From the NCBI GenBank assembly GCA_964593865.1, contig CAZQKE010000112.1, forward strand, positions 1-25,951: a stretch of DNA of 25,951 nt, given 5' to 3'. Each line of letters starts with the position of its first letter. Position 1 is the first letter of the stretch. Under the pieces are notes generated by a model, which was given only the letters and a program-made list of their open reading frames with translations, was not told where the DNA came from and made no database searches. The stretch is from CAZQKE01 sp964593865 (GTDB taxonomy: Bacteria; Chloroflexota; Anaerolineae; JAAYZQ01). A program made the translations under genes and the position numbers. Shown one piece after another: positions 14,071 through 24,093 of the stretch.

Positions 14071-14892
14071 ATGCCCTGGCCCATCCACCGCCTGACCGCA
14101 AAAGGGGCACAAATACTGGACGGTGGCGTGGTCATTGAAGAACCGCTGGAGATACAGGTCGACGGCCGGACGGTCGCGGTCTTGATGCGCACCCCGGGGA
14201 TGGAGAAGGAACTGGCCGCCGGGTTCTGTTTGGGGGAAGGGTTGGTCGCCGGCATGGCAGATGTGGCCTTGATCCGGCACTGTGGGCGAACCGTCGCCGA
14301 GGAAGAGGCGGAGACAGACCCTTTGGATGTCTCGCGCAATCGGGTTGAAGTGCGCCTCATGCCCGACGCGGCTCCCCTCCAGAGGCCGGAGGCTGCGCCG
14401 CCGATCCGCTCCGGCTGCGGGCGGATCGGGGTAGAAATGTTCATTGAGAACATCCGACCGGTAGGGGAAGGAGTCCGCATTGGGCAAAAGACGCTCGCCC
14501 GCCTGCCTGCCCAGGTAGCACGCCGACAAGTAGCATACCGGGCGGCGGGCGGCATCCACGCTGCCGCCCTCTTTGACAGGACAGGGCAGGTCATCGCCGT
14601 CTGTGAGGACGTAGGGCGGCACAATGCCGTGGACAAGGCCCTGGGCTTCTGCCTGTTGCGGGGCATTCCTCTGGACGACAAGATTCTGCTCAGCACCGGA
14701 CGGGCCAGCTACGACATGGTCATCAAAGGAGCGCGGTTGGGTGTTCCTTTGATCGCATCCATCTCATCGCCTACTTCCCGGGCCGTAGAGCTGGCCCAAG
14801 CCCTGAATTGTACCCTGCTGGGCTACCTGCGGGGCAAAACGGTGAACATCTACACCCACCCCTGGCGCATCACGCCGGACCATTCCCCATAA
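14071..14892 (+). CDS. fdhD: Formate dehydrogenase accessory sulfurtransferase FdhD
   Basis: 273 residues, close to the E. coli length. FdhD passes sulfur from a cysteine desulfurase to the molybdenum cofactor so that formate dehydrogenase becomes active. Seen are EKELAAGFCLGEGL, GGIHAAALFDRTG, CEDVGRHNAVDKALG, STGRASYDMV, SSPTSRAVELA and GYLRGKTVNIYTHPWRI, all family signatures. The loop that usually holds the CxxC pair reads RSGCGRIGV: C116 is kept and the second Cys is Ile119. I prefer the ATG at 14071, with AAAGGG 4 bases upstream. A GTG at 14020 is possible, but its ribosome site is only 2 bases away. It is followed by the HMG-CoA reductase gene after 13 bases. No formate dehydrogenase gene is in the window. 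Confidence 0.93.
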   Translation: MPWPIHRLTAKGAQILDGGVVIEEPLEIQVDGRTVAVLMRTPGMEKELAAGFCLGEGLVAGMADVALIRHCGRTVAEEEAETDPLDVSRNRVEVRLMPDAAPLQRPEAAPPIRSGCGRIGVEMFIENIRPVGEGVRIGQKTLARLPAQVARRQVAYRAAGGIHAAALFDRTGQVIAVCEDVGRHNAVDKALGFCLLRGIPLDDKILLSTGRASYDMVIKGARLGVPLIASISSPTSRAVELAQALNCTLLGYLRGKTVNIYTHPWRITPDHSP

Positions 14893-14905
14893 GAGGAGGG
14901 ATCGC

Positions 14906-16204
<1,299 letters not shown>

Positions 16205-16229
16205 AGATCCTCGGCGGCTCGCGCCGGGG

Positions 16230-16328
16230 GGCGACTCAAGTCGCTCCTTTCGGGCCTGGGGCCGAGCTTCCGCCCGCCTGCGCGGGCGGTCGGCCAACGG
16301 CCCGCCGGGGGCGGTTTCAACCGCCGGA
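16230..16328 (+). repeat. Dispersed intergenic repeat, copy C
   Basis: Starts with GGCGACTCAAGTCGCTCC, which contains perfect inverted arms GCGACT/AGTCGC, and ends GGGCGGTCGGCCAACGGCC followed by GGCGGTTTCAACCGCC. Compared with copies A and B it lacks an internal stretch of about 25 bases. It fills most of the gap between the HMG-CoA reductase and histidine kinase genes. Confidence 0.75.
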
Positions 16329-16342
16329 ATCCCGCGAAGGCC

Positions 16343-18253
16343 ATGACCAAAGCAGGTGAGATGGCAACAGAGCACAGATCTCTCCGGCGACCGTCGTTCC
16401 GCCGCCAAGTGTGGCGGTTGCGTTGGTTGGCCCCGGTGGTTCCTTTGGCCGTGGCAGCCCTTCTGCAATGGGTGCTGGGCCGGTTGCACCCCTCCGTGCC
16501 GGAAGGAACCCTCTTTTGGATCGGGGTGCTGTTGCACGGTTTGTTGGGCACGATAATCATCTGGCTGGCCCTGGGCTGGCTGGCCCGGAACGCCGCCCGA
16601 CAGGAACAAACCGAGGCCGAACTGCGGGCTGCTTACGAGAGCCTGGCCGAAACCCACCGCCAATTGCTGGCCGTCCACGACATCGGGCGCGAGATCGCAT
16701 CTGCCGAGGACATCCAGCACGTGTTGGAGGTGGCCGCCCGCGCCCCCGTGCAGCTGACCGGCGCCATCGGCGCAGCGGTCGTCACCTTTGACGAGACATC
16801 CGACGGCGGGGAAAGACTCAAATTGGATATGGCCTGGGGATTGAGCGATACGTACCTGGCAGGGCTTCGGCGGCGGATGGCCGAAGGAATTTCGGCAGGA
16901 CGGTGTCTGCGCTGCGAGCATCTCACCGCCCACGTTTCCAGCGATTGCCCCTTGTTTATCGGAATGCAGGAGCTGGCCCGCAAAGAGGGCATTCAATCGC
17001 TCATCTGCCTGCCCATCAGCGTCGAGCGGAAGCGCGAAGGCATCATCAGTGCCTATTTCCCCTCACCCCATGGCCCGCCGGAGGAGCAGGTTCGGCTACT
17101 CAACATCGTCGCCACCGAAATCGCAGCCGCGTTGGACAGCGTCCGCCTCCGTGCCAGCCAAATGGCCAGCCTCTACGCCGTAGAGAACCTACCCGATGGG
17201 CCAAACCTGGAAGACCTGCTAACCCAGGTGCTGGATACAACCCTGACCGGCTGGCGGGCACAGGGCGGTGCCCTGTTGCTCTACGACGAGGCCGCCCACA
17301 ATTGGTCCCGGGAAGTACAACGCGGCATCCTTGCCGATGGAAAATCCCCCTCCGAGCTGGCCCATCTACTGGCCGAGGAGGTACGCCGGGAGCGGTCCCT
17401 CCTGCTGATCGCCGACATCCATCGCTCTCCCTGGTCACAGGCGGCAGGACCGGAGATGCGCTCGGCGGCGGCAACCCCTTTGACCACCGGCAACGAATTC
17501 CTGGGAGTGCTGGTGATGGTTGCCACGAGGGCCGATCACTTTGAACCGCGCCATGAACCGTTGATGCTGGCCCTGAGCCGCCACGCGGCCCTGTCCATCC
17601 GCAACGCCCAGCTCCACGCCCAAGTACAGCGAATGGCCGTGGTGGAAGAGCGATACCGTCTCTCGCGGGAGATCCACGACGGCCTGGCCCAAACCCTGGG
17701 CGCCCTCGGCTGGCAGATAGATCGCATCAAACAGATGCTGGACGAGGGCCGTCTGGAGGAAGCCACCGCCGAGCTGGAGCAAGGGCGGCGCATGGTCCGC
17801 GAAGCCTATGCCGATGTGCGGGAAGCCATCGACGACTTGCGGCTGGATATAGAACAGGCAGGAGGATTGGCGACGGCACTGGCGGAATACGCCGCCGACT
17901 TTGAACGGCGCAGCGGCGTGGCCGTGACCCTCAACCTGACTCCCGACCTACCTTGCCTGACGGCTTCGGCAGAGTTACAATTGCTGCGCATCGCCCAGGA
18001 AGCGTTGACCAACGTGCGCAAACACGCCCAGGCCCGACACGTAGAGATCGGGCTACGCGGAACGCCGGATGCCGGTCACGTCACCCTGACGGTCGCCGAC
18101 GATGGGCGTGGGTTTGATGCCGACTTGCCGCGGGGTCGGGGCCGTTTGGGGCTGGCGACCATGCGCGAGCGGGCGCAGAGCCTGGGCGGGGAGTTCAGCA
18201 TTATCACCGGCCCCAACCGAGGGACCCGCATCCGGGTCACATTGCCCTGTTGA
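16343..18253 (+). CDS. Membrane sensor histidine kinase with two GAF domains (NarL-partner type)
   Basis: 636 residues. After a basic start there are two membrane helices (about 30-85, WLAPVVPLAVAALLQWVLG and LLGTIIIWLALGW), then a short coiled coil. GAF 1 (about 110-270) carries a Cys cluster, GRCLRCEHLTAHVSSDCP. GAF 2 spans about 275-430. The HisKA_3 dimerisation helix has EERYRLSREIHDGLAQTLG, with the phosphorylated His at H445. The ATPase domain has ALTNVRKHA, VADDGRGFD and RGRLGLATMRERAQSLGGEF. This type phosphorylates LuxR/NarL regulators, yet the only intact regulator in the window is OmpR type, so the partner lies elsewhere. The start could also be the ATG at 16361. The preceding gap contains repeat copy C. 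Confidence 0.94.
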   Translation: MTKAGEMATEHRSLRRPSFRRQVWRLRWLAPVVPLAVAALLQWVLGRLHPSVPEGTLFWIGVLLHGLLGTIIIWLALGWLARNAARQEQTEAELRAAYESLAETHRQLLAVHDIGREIASAEDIQHVLEVAARAPVQLTGAIGAAVVTFDETSDGGERLKLDMAWGLSDTYLAGLRRRMAEGISAGRCLRCEHLTAHVSSDCPLFIGMQELARKEGIQSLICLPISVERKREGIISAYFPSPHGPPEEQVRLLNIVATEIAAALDSVRLRASQMASLYAVENLPDGPNLEDLLTQVLDTTLTGWRAQGGALLLYDEAAHNWSREVQRGILADGKSPSELAHLLAEEVRRERSLLLIADIHRSPWSQAAGPEMRSAAATPLTTGNEFLGVLVMVATRADHFEPRHEPLMLALSRHAALSIRNAQLHAQVQRMAVVEERYRLSREIHDGLAQTLGALGWQIDRIKQMLDEGRLEEATAELEQGRRMVREAYADVREAIDDLRLDIEQAGGLATALAEYAADFERRSGVAVTLNLTPDLPCLTASAELQLLRIAQEALTNVRKHAQARHVEIGLRGTPDAGHVTLTVADDGRGFDADLPRGRGRLGLATMRERAQSLGGEFSIITGPNRGTRIRVTLPC

Positions 18254-18313
18254 ACGGGCAAACCGAGGCTGCGCCGGGCAGCGACCAGAGGTGATCTTCA
18301 GGTAGATGGTCTG

Positions 18314-19654
18314 ATGCACAAAATCTCGGTAATCGTTTTGACATGGAACGGCAACCAAGTGATCCGGGATTGCCTGGAGGCGGTGCTGGCCCAGGAGTAT
18401 CCCGATTTGGAGGTCTTGGTGGTGGACAACGGCTCCACCGACGGCACACCCGATCTGGTAGCCGAACTGTTCCCCCAGGTGCGTCTCATCCGCAACAGGC
18501 GCAACCTGGGCTTTGCCGCCGGGAACAACGTGGGCCTACGGGCCGCTACGGGCGACCTGTTGGTGCTGCTCAACCAAGATACCCAAGTCCATCCCGGCTG
18601 GCTGACGGCCCTGGCAGAGGCTTTCCACGATCCTGACGTGGGCATCGCCGGGTGCAAACTCCTCTACCCCGACGGAACCATCCAGCACGCCGGGGGTTAC
18701 CTTTACGGCCCGCGCGGTGAATCGGAGCACCGGGGACGCCGCAGGGCAGCCGATGACCCTCGCTTCAACGAGCCGACCGACGTTGATTTCGTCACCGGTG
18801 CGGCGTTAGCCATCCGACGCAGCGTGGTGGATCGGATCGGTCCCCTGGATGAAGGCTTTACCCCCGCTTACTACGAGGACACCGACTGGTGCTATCGGGC
18901 GCGCCGGGCCGGGTTCCGCGTCGTCTACATCCCGCAAGCGGTTATCACCCACTACGAGTCGGCAGCAGCCGAACCGGCCAGCTACCATCATAAGCTGGCC
19001 CTGAACAACGGGCGGGTTCGCTTCCTGCTCAAGCATTGGTCGTTGGAGCGACTGCTGGATGAATTCGGTCCCGCCGAGCAATCGTGGCTGGTCAGCATGG
19101 CCCGCAGCGTGGAGCTGATGGCCGCCCGTCGCGCCTATTTCAATGCCATCTTGGGGCTGTCCGACATCCTGGCCTTTCGCGCCGGTCCTCTGGAGGAAGC
19201 GGAAGCCTTGCTGGGCCTGCTCCTGGATCTGCGGGCCGCGGCTTTGACCGGCCTAGAAGCGACGCAGTCCGCTCCATCCCCACCGCCGGAGCGGGAGGCG
19301 ACGCAGGCGGAGGAACCCCGGCCACCGACGGCCCCGGCCCCTCCTGCGCCGGAAGGGCAAAAAGGGGGAATGAGGGCGAAACTGCGTCGCCTGTGGACCG
19401 GGTTACGCTACCTGGACGTGCTGCCCGACCTGGTCAACCACGTCCGACAACACGACCAAACCCTGTCCCAACACGGCCAAGCCCTATCCCGACACGGTCA
19501 AGCCCTATCCCAACATGGCAGCCTGATCGGCTGGGTCAGCCGCCGGGTGGATAGGCAGGAGGAGATTCTGGCCGGGCAGGCCCACGACGTGGCCGAAAAC
19601 ATCCGTGAGTTGACGGCCCTGGCCGAACGGCTATCCGGTGTGGATGGGAAATGA
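18314..19654 (+). CDS. Family 2 glycosyltransferase with coiled-coil tail
   Basis: 446 residues. The GT2 domain (about 1-270) has KISVIVLTWNG, VVDNGSTDGTPD (residues 37-48), NLGFAAGNNVGL, LLNQDTQVHPGW and YYEDTDWCYRARRAG, close to rhamnosyltransferase-like enzymes that use dTDP-sugars. A Pro/Ala/Glu-rich linker (about 310-350) follows. The tail then has 7-residue units repeated three times (HGQALSQ type, DNA 19448-19519) and a further helical segment. No membrane segment is visible. The ATG at 18314 has only a weak ribosome site (GGTAG). It is the first gene of the glycan cluster. It probably adds a sugar to a lipid-linked or surface glycan, with unknown donor and acceptor. Confidence 0.93.
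   Translation: MHKISVIVLTWNGNQVIRDCLEAVLAQEYPDLEVLVVDNGSTDGTPDLVAELFPQVRLIRNRRNLGFAAGNNVGLRAATGDLLVLLNQDTQVHPGWLTALAEAFHDPDVGIAGCKLLYPDGTIQHAGGYLYGPRGESEHRGRRRAADDPRFNEPTDVDFVTGAALAIRRSVVDRIGPLDEGFTPAYYEDTDWCYRARRAGFRVVYIPQAVITHYESAAAEPASYHHKLALNNGRVRFLLKHWSLERLLDEFGPAEQSWLVSMARSVELMAARRAYFNAILGLSDILAFRAGPLEEAEALLGLLLDLRAAALTGLEATQSAPSPPPEREATQAEEPRPPTAPAPPAPEGQKGGMRAKLRRLWTGLRYLDVLPDLVNHVRQHDQTLSQHGQALSRHGQALSQHGSLIGWVSRRVDRQEEILAGQAHDVAENIRELTALAERLSGVDGK
19448..19519 (+). repeat. 21-bp tandem repeat inside the GT2 gene
   Basis: Three units of 21 bases (19448-19468, 19469-19489, 19490-19510) plus a 9-base start of a fourth, such as CAACACGGCCAAGCCCTATC. They encode a 7-residue heptad, QHGQALS / RHGQALS, consistent with a coiled coil. 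Unit 1 differs at several bases, so the array is not very recent. Confidence 0.85.
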
Positions 19655-19730
19655 TGACCATCCGACGGTTCCCCAAAGACAGTGGCTCCGACTTTGCGCA
19701 GGGGGTGACACGGTGACCGGAAAGGAACAA

Positions 19731-20153
19731 ATGCCGAAACAGAATCGGATCCCGCTGACACCGGCGGAACAGATGCAATACATCCGAGAAGCGGTGCTGG
19801 CCGCCGAAGCCGAAGATTCGGACGCCGCATACGCCCTGCTCGCCTTGTACCTTTTCCAACAGAATCGCCTTCGCGGGTGTCTGAACGACCTAGAGCGCAA
19901 AATGGTCCTCCGGGAGCGTCCTTTTACATCCCACGTTCCCCTCTTCGGGCCGCTGATCGTCCGAATCCGTACCCTGTGGAACTGGATGTCCACCCGTTGG
20001 TATGTGTTGCCGCTGATCCAGCAGCAAAATGAATTCAACCGAGCCGTTGTCCAGGCCCTGAACGAGATGCTCACGATCCTGGAATCGCTGACGCGGACGG
20101 TGAGCAGCAAGCAAGATCGGGCAGAGTCTCCCCCTACGGTGAGGCAGGAGTAG
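19731..20153 (+). CDS. Small coiled-coil protein with PLxGPLI module
   Basis: 140 residues with no enzyme motif. It starts MPKQNRIPLTPAEQMQYI with AAAGGAA about 5 bases upstream. A GTG at 19713 is an alternative. The centre is a long helix (ALLALYLFQQNRLRGCLNDL). The second half holds HVPLFGPLIVRIRTLWNW and then RWYVLPLIQQQNEFNRAVV plus a predicted helical end. This last part matches, residue for residue in many places, segments in the proteins at 24958 and 25631. Such modules often sit beside glycosyltransferases in bacterial glycan clusters, but their function is not known to me. It lies between the GT2 and the double GT4 genes with short gaps, so it is probably cotranscribed with them. Confidence 0.8.
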   Translation: MPKQNRIPLTPAEQMQYIREAVLAAEAEDSDAAYALLALYLFQQNRLRGCLNDLERKMVLRERPFTSHVPLFGPLIVRIRTLWNWMSTRWYVLPLIQQQNEFNRAVVQALNEMLTILESLTRTVSSKQDRAESPPTVRQE

Positions 20154-20161
20154 CGGAAACC

Positions 20162-22591
20162 ATGCGCATTGCCGTAGATGGACGACTCCTCCAACGAACG
20201 ACCCTCTGGGATAGCAAGCGAGAGTACCTGCAGGGTTGGATCCAAGCCGTGCAGGAGCAGGATACACCGTTCTCATTCTGGTTGCTCCATGACCCCGGAC
20301 ACCCCAAGCCAGATCTGCCCCTTTCGTCTCCCAAATGGCAATGGTGTCCCCTGTCCCTCCCCTTCTCGCACAACACCTCCCAAGCCGCGCATTCGGACGG
20401 GGCAATGGTCTTCGATTCGGCCCTGGAGTCGTTCCTGCTGGAACACGAGTTTGACCTATTCCTGACCTATGACTCGGACGGACTGCCCACCGGGCGTAGG
20501 ATTTTTCGCACTCGTTGGGTGATCTCATTCTCGGACTTGGCGTTTCTCCGACATCCCGTGCCGGGACAGAAGCGTTCCTGGCAGGAGCACCCGGTCCGAC
20601 GGTTGGGCGCCGTGGTCTATGCCCAAAGGGTGCAAACCCCGACCGAAACGCTCAAATCGGCCCTTTGTCAAATTGCAGCCGTCGCGCCGGAACGGATTGA
20701 TTGCGTGCCGATGGGGGTGGACTCGGCTTACAAGCCCCTACCGGAAGCCGATACATGGCATCGGCTGGCAGCCCTGGGTCTCGACGAACCGTACTTGTTG
20801 GGAATCCTCAACCCGCAATCGGCCATGAACGCCCTTCACCTGCTGCACGCCTATTCCCACCTCGGCAACCGATGGCAGCGTCGGTTCAGGCTGGTGCTGG
20901 AAGTAACCGATCCCTCCTGGAAAGTCGCCCTGCATCGTCACATTGCAATGTTGGGATTGCAAGATCGGATCGTGGTGCTGGATCGGGCCGACCGAGAAAG
21001 GCGGGTGGCGTTGTACAACGGCGCAGTGCTCCTAGTCTACATCCCTCGGCATGACGATCTGGCCCTGCCGCTCTTGGAGGCGATGCGCTGCGGAACGCCG
21101 GTCGTCGCCGCCGACGTGGCCCCCTTGACGGAATTGGCCGGAGAAGGTGCCGAGTTCGTGCCCTCCGATTCGCCGTCGGGCATCGCCCGCGGCCTGAAGC
21201 GCGTGCTGGAAAGCGCATCCCGGCGGCAACAGATGCGCCATCGCGGGCTGGCACAAACCGCCGGACGGACGTGGGCACGGACTGCCGAGGCGGTGTTGCG
21301 ATCCCTACGGCTGGCCTCCCATGAGCCACGCTACTCGTCGAGGCGGGCCTTTCCTACATACGCTCCACGCCGCCACCGTCGCCTACGGCTGGCCTTCTGG
21401 ACTCCGTTGAATCCTCAACCTTCTGGGATCTCGGAATACAGTTTGTTCCTGGTGACCGAGTTGGGCAAGGAGGCCGATGTGGACGTTTTCATAGACGGGT
21501 ATCGGCCTTCCGATCAAGCAATGTTCGACTCTTTCCCGATCTTTGACGCCAAAGCCTTCCCTTACCTGAACAGACGCTTCCCTTATGACCTCAACATCTA
21601 TCAAATAGGCAACAATCCTTTGCACCTTTACATGTACGAAGCAGCACTCGCGCGTCCCGGCCTGGTCACACTGCACGATTTGTGCGTGTATCATCTGGTC
21701 CATGCCGCTCTGATGCAGTCCGGCAATGCCGGCCGATTCTGGCAAGAGGTGGCCTACTCGGAAGGGCCGGAGGTGGCCCGGTGGGCACGGCGGATGTACA
21801 AGCAGGGCACTTTGGATCCATACCGCCTGCTCCTCAACAAACGCTTGGTCCGGGCCAGCCGGGGGATCGTCGTCCATAGCAAGTGGGCCATGCGTCGCGT
21901 CCGGGACGTGACGGATGCTCCACCGGTCCGCGTGATCCCGATGGGTACTGTAGTATGGGAAAATGACAACGGTCGTTTTGGTCGGCTGGTTCGCAGGATG
22001 CTCGGCTTACCCTCTGATGCGTTTATCTTTGGCACATTCGGCAAGCTGCACCACACCAAGCGGATCTCAATCATCCTGCGGGCGTTCTCCCGCGTGCGCC
22101 GTCGGAGACCCCATGCAGTGCTCCTGCTCGCGGGGCTGCTGGACCCCACCGTGCTCAACGATCTCGGCCCTTTTCTGCAAGACCCTTTGTGGTCTCGGGC
22201 GCAGGGAGTGTATATCCGCGGCAACGAAGCCGGATTCGGCCCTATGCTGCTGAACGTACAGGCCGTGGACGCGGGCCTCAACCTGCGTTACCCGACCGCA
22301 GGCGAGACTTCGTGGACGCTGCACACGCTCCTGGGACAGGGCAAACCCACCATCGTCTCCGATGTCGGAACCTTTACCGAGTACCCCGATGCCTGCTGCC
22401 CCAAGACACCCATCGGTGAGGAGGAGGAAAACGTCCTGGTTCGTCACATGTTGGCCCTCGTAGATGATAGATCGTTTTACAATCGTGCGTCGCAAGCGGC
22501 CTATGCCTACAGCAAGGACAAGACCTGGCCCTTGTGCGCCCAACGATACCTGGACTTTGCCGAAGCGATCTTGGAGGGGGATGCAGGGTAG
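20162..22591 (+). CDS. Fused double family 4 glycosyltransferase
   Basis: 809 residues, about twice the size of one GT4 enzyme. The first half (about 1-385) starts MRIAVDGRLLQRTTLW and has IDCVPMGVDSAYKPLP and DDLALPLLEAMRCGTPVVAAD, where the first Glu of the usual E-x7-E is Asp. After a basic linker the second half (about 410-800) starts LRLAFWTPLNPQPSGISEYS and has VRVIPMGT, FGTFGKLHHTKR and GETSWTLHTLLGQGKPTIVS, followed by DVGTFTEYPD. This is a second GT4-like unit in which the second Glu is replaced, as in a known subgroup. It could add two sugars in succession. The start is 8 bases after the preceding stop, with GGAAA close by. Confidence 0.92.
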   Translation: MRIAVDGRLLQRTTLWDSKREYLQGWIQAVQEQDTPFSFWLLHDPGHPKPDLPLSSPKWQWCPLSLPFSHNTSQAAHSDGAMVFDSALESFLLEHEFDLFLTYDSDGLPTGRRIFRTRWVISFSDLAFLRHPVPGQKRSWQEHPVRRLGAVVYAQRVQTPTETLKSALCQIAAVAPERIDCVPMGVDSAYKPLPEADTWHRLAALGLDEPYLLGILNPQSAMNALHLLHAYSHLGNRWQRRFRLVLEVTDPSWKVALHRHIAMLGLQDRIVVLDRADRERRVALYNGAVLLVYIPRHDDLALPLLEAMRCGTPVVAADVAPLTELAGEGAEFVPSDSPSGIARGLKRVLESASRRQQMRHRGLAQTAGRTWARTAEAVLRSLRLASHEPRYSSRRAFPTYAPRRHRRLRLAFWTPLNPQPSGISEYSLFLVTELGKEADVDVFIDGYRPSDQAMFDSFPIFDAKAFPYLNRRFPYDLNIYQIGNNPLHLYMYEAALARPGLVTLHDLCVYHLVHAALMQSGNAGRFWQEVAYSEGPEVARWARRMYKQGTLDPYRLLLNKRLVRASRGIVVHSKWAMRRVRDVTDAPPVRVIPMGTVVWENDNGRFGRLVRRMLGLPSDAFIFGTFGKLHHTKRISIILRAFSRVRRRRPHAVLLLAGLLDPTVLNDLGPFLQDPLWSRAQGVYIRGNEAGFGPMLLNVQAVDAGLNLRYPTAGETSWTLHTLLGQGKPTIVSDVGTFTEYPDACCPKTPIGEEEENVLVRHMLALVDDRSFYNRASQAAYAYSKDKTWPLCAQRYLDFAEAILEGDAG

Positions 22592-22788
22592 CGGCGATTC
22601 AAACCATCCTTTCTGGGGTCGCGCCTGGTGGTAGCGCAAGCCGGGAGACTTGCGCCACACAACCCGGTGCAAGGGGACACGGGCTGCAGCTGTATGATCT
22701 GAAGTCGTCCTTGCCAGACTTGTGGGTGGGCGGCCGGCGGCCCGCAAAGTGCGATCTCAACCGCTGTGACCTGCGTCGAGCAGGGGAA
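22592..22788. other. Intergenic gap with decayed repeats
   Basis: About 200 bases between the two GT4 genes. It holds a decayed copy D of the dispersed repeat and a separate palindromic element at 22629-22659. An open frame runs through it into the following gene, but the translation there has no glycosyltransferase character, so I treat it as non-coding. No clear promoter was seen. Confidence 0.6.
22593..22764 (+). repeat. Dispersed intergenic repeat, decayed copy D, with an inserted palindrome
   Basis: Both ends resemble copies B and C: GGCGATTCAAACCATCCTTT at the left and GGGCGGCCGGCGGCCCGCAA at the right, then CTCAACCGC. The middle is unrelated and includes the inverted repeat GTAGCGCAAG...CTTGCGCCAC (22631-22658). 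It is less certain than copies A-C. Confidence 0.5.
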
Positions 22789-24060
22789 ATGTATTCCGGG
22801 AAAGTCATTGTGCGCCTACTGCACGTCACCCAACGCTACCCGCCGGCCATCGGCGGGGCGGAAAAATATATCGCCGATCTCTCGGAGGAGTTGGTGCGGC
22901 GTGGACATCAGGTGGATGTGTTTACCAGCCGCGCCCTTGATTTTCACACCTGGAAGAACGAGCTGCCGCCCTTTGAGCGTTTAAACGGTGTGGACGTGTA
23001 CCGCTTCCGCTCCATGCAACGGCGGAAGTGGGTGTGGCAGGTGTTGCATTTTGGCCTGCGCCACTACTGGCGCACCCGCGCCCGCCGTTATGAGCCGTTC
23101 ATCTTTTTCGGGGGCGGCCCCCTTTCGCCCGGTATGGCCTGGGCCATGCTGCGCCGAGGACGGGAGTACGACCTGATCCATCTCAATTGTCTGGTATACA
23201 GCCATGTTGCCTACGGCTATTGGATCGCCCGACGGCTGGGCGTGCCGGTCGTGGTCACGCCCCACGCCCACGCCTCCCAGGAGGAAAGCTACAACATCGG
23301 CTACCAGCAGCGGGTGGTGCGCGGCGCCGATCACGTCATTGCGGACACCCAAGCCGAACGAGAGATGTTCCTGCAAATGGGCCTCGATCCCTGGCGGGTG
23401 AGCGTCGGCGGCACCGGTTTGAACGTCCGGGAGTATGAAGCAGGCCGTCGGTGGGATCGGGCGACCGCCCGCCGCCATCTGGGGCTGCCCGAAAAGGGCT
23501 TTCTTGTTCTCTTCTTGGGCCGCAAATCGGCCTACAAAGGGCTGGACCTGCTCCTAGAGGCTCTGATCGCCCTCCGCCCGCAATGGCCGGACCTGTCGTT
23601 GCTGGCCGTCGGCCCGGAGACCGATTACTCTCAGGCTCTGTGGTCCCGTTACCGGGATTTGGACGGGCTGCACGTGCGGGGCGCGGTTTCCCACGAGGAC
23701 AAATTGGCCGCCCTCCGCGCCTGCGACTGTTTGGCCCTGCCTTCGGCAGGCGAAGCCTTTGGCATCGTCTTTTTGGAAGCCTGGCTCATGGACCGACCGG
23801 TCATCGGCGCGCGGACGCGGGCCGTCGCTTCGGTCATCGGCGAGGGCCGAGACGGCCTGCTGGCCGCCCCCGGCGACGCCGCCGACCTGGCCGCCGCCAT
23901 TGCCCGCCTGGCCGATGACCCGGAGCAGGCGCAGCGCATGGGCCGCCGGGGCCGAGAGAAGGTTCTGCGCCGTTACACCGTACCCCGCATTGCCGACCGG
24001 GTGGAGGGTATCTATCTCCGCGTCCTGCGCCGCCGGGGGCGCCAAGAAAGAAAAGCGTGA
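22789..24060 (+). CDS. Family 4 glycosyltransferase
   Basis: 423 residues from the ATG at 22789. A GTG at 22810 with GGGAAAG 6 bases upstream is an equally possible start. The N-terminal Rossmann part has LLHVTQRYPPAIGGAEKYIA, typical of GT4 acceptor-side glycine loops. The C-terminal part has VLFLGRKSAYKGLDLLLEAL and LPSAGEAFGIVFLEAW, with the E-x7-E pair that holds the nucleotide-sugar donor, then LLAAPGDAADLAAAI. It is a retaining glycosyltransferase acting at the cytoplasmic face. Donor and acceptor are unknown. The long frame extending upstream to 22534 crosses repeat D and is not used. Confidence 0.93.
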   Translation: MYSGKVIVRLLHVTQRYPPAIGGAEKYIADLSEELVRRGHQVDVFTSRALDFHTWKNELPPFERLNGVDVYRFRSMQRRKWVWQVLHFGLRHYWRTRARRYEPFIFFGGGPLSPGMAWAMLRRGREYDLIHLNCLVYSHVAYGYWIARRLGVPVVVTPHAHASQEESYNIGYQQRVVRGADHVIADTQAEREMFLQMGLDPWRVSVGGTGLNVREYEAGRRWDRATARRHLGLPEKGFLVLFLGRKSAYKGLDLLLEALIALRPQWPDLSLLAVGPETDYSQALWSRYRDLDGLHVRGAVSHEDKLAALRACDCLALPSAGEAFGIVFLEAWLMDRPVIGARTRAVASVIGEGRDGLLAAPGDAADLAAAIARLADDPEQAQRMGRRGREKVLRRYTVPRIADRVEGIYLRVLRRRGRQERKA

Positions 24061-24093
24061 AGGTTCACTTGCCGAAAATGGAGGGGTAGGAAT

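Noticed and set aside
19448..19519. CRISPR-like array
   Set aside because: The units are contiguous 21-mers without spacers, in frame inside a coding region.
22534..22788. Upstream extension of the GT4 gene
   Set aside because: The extra 85 codons overlap the end of the preceding gene and cross repeat D, and do not resemble any glycosyltransferase N-terminus.
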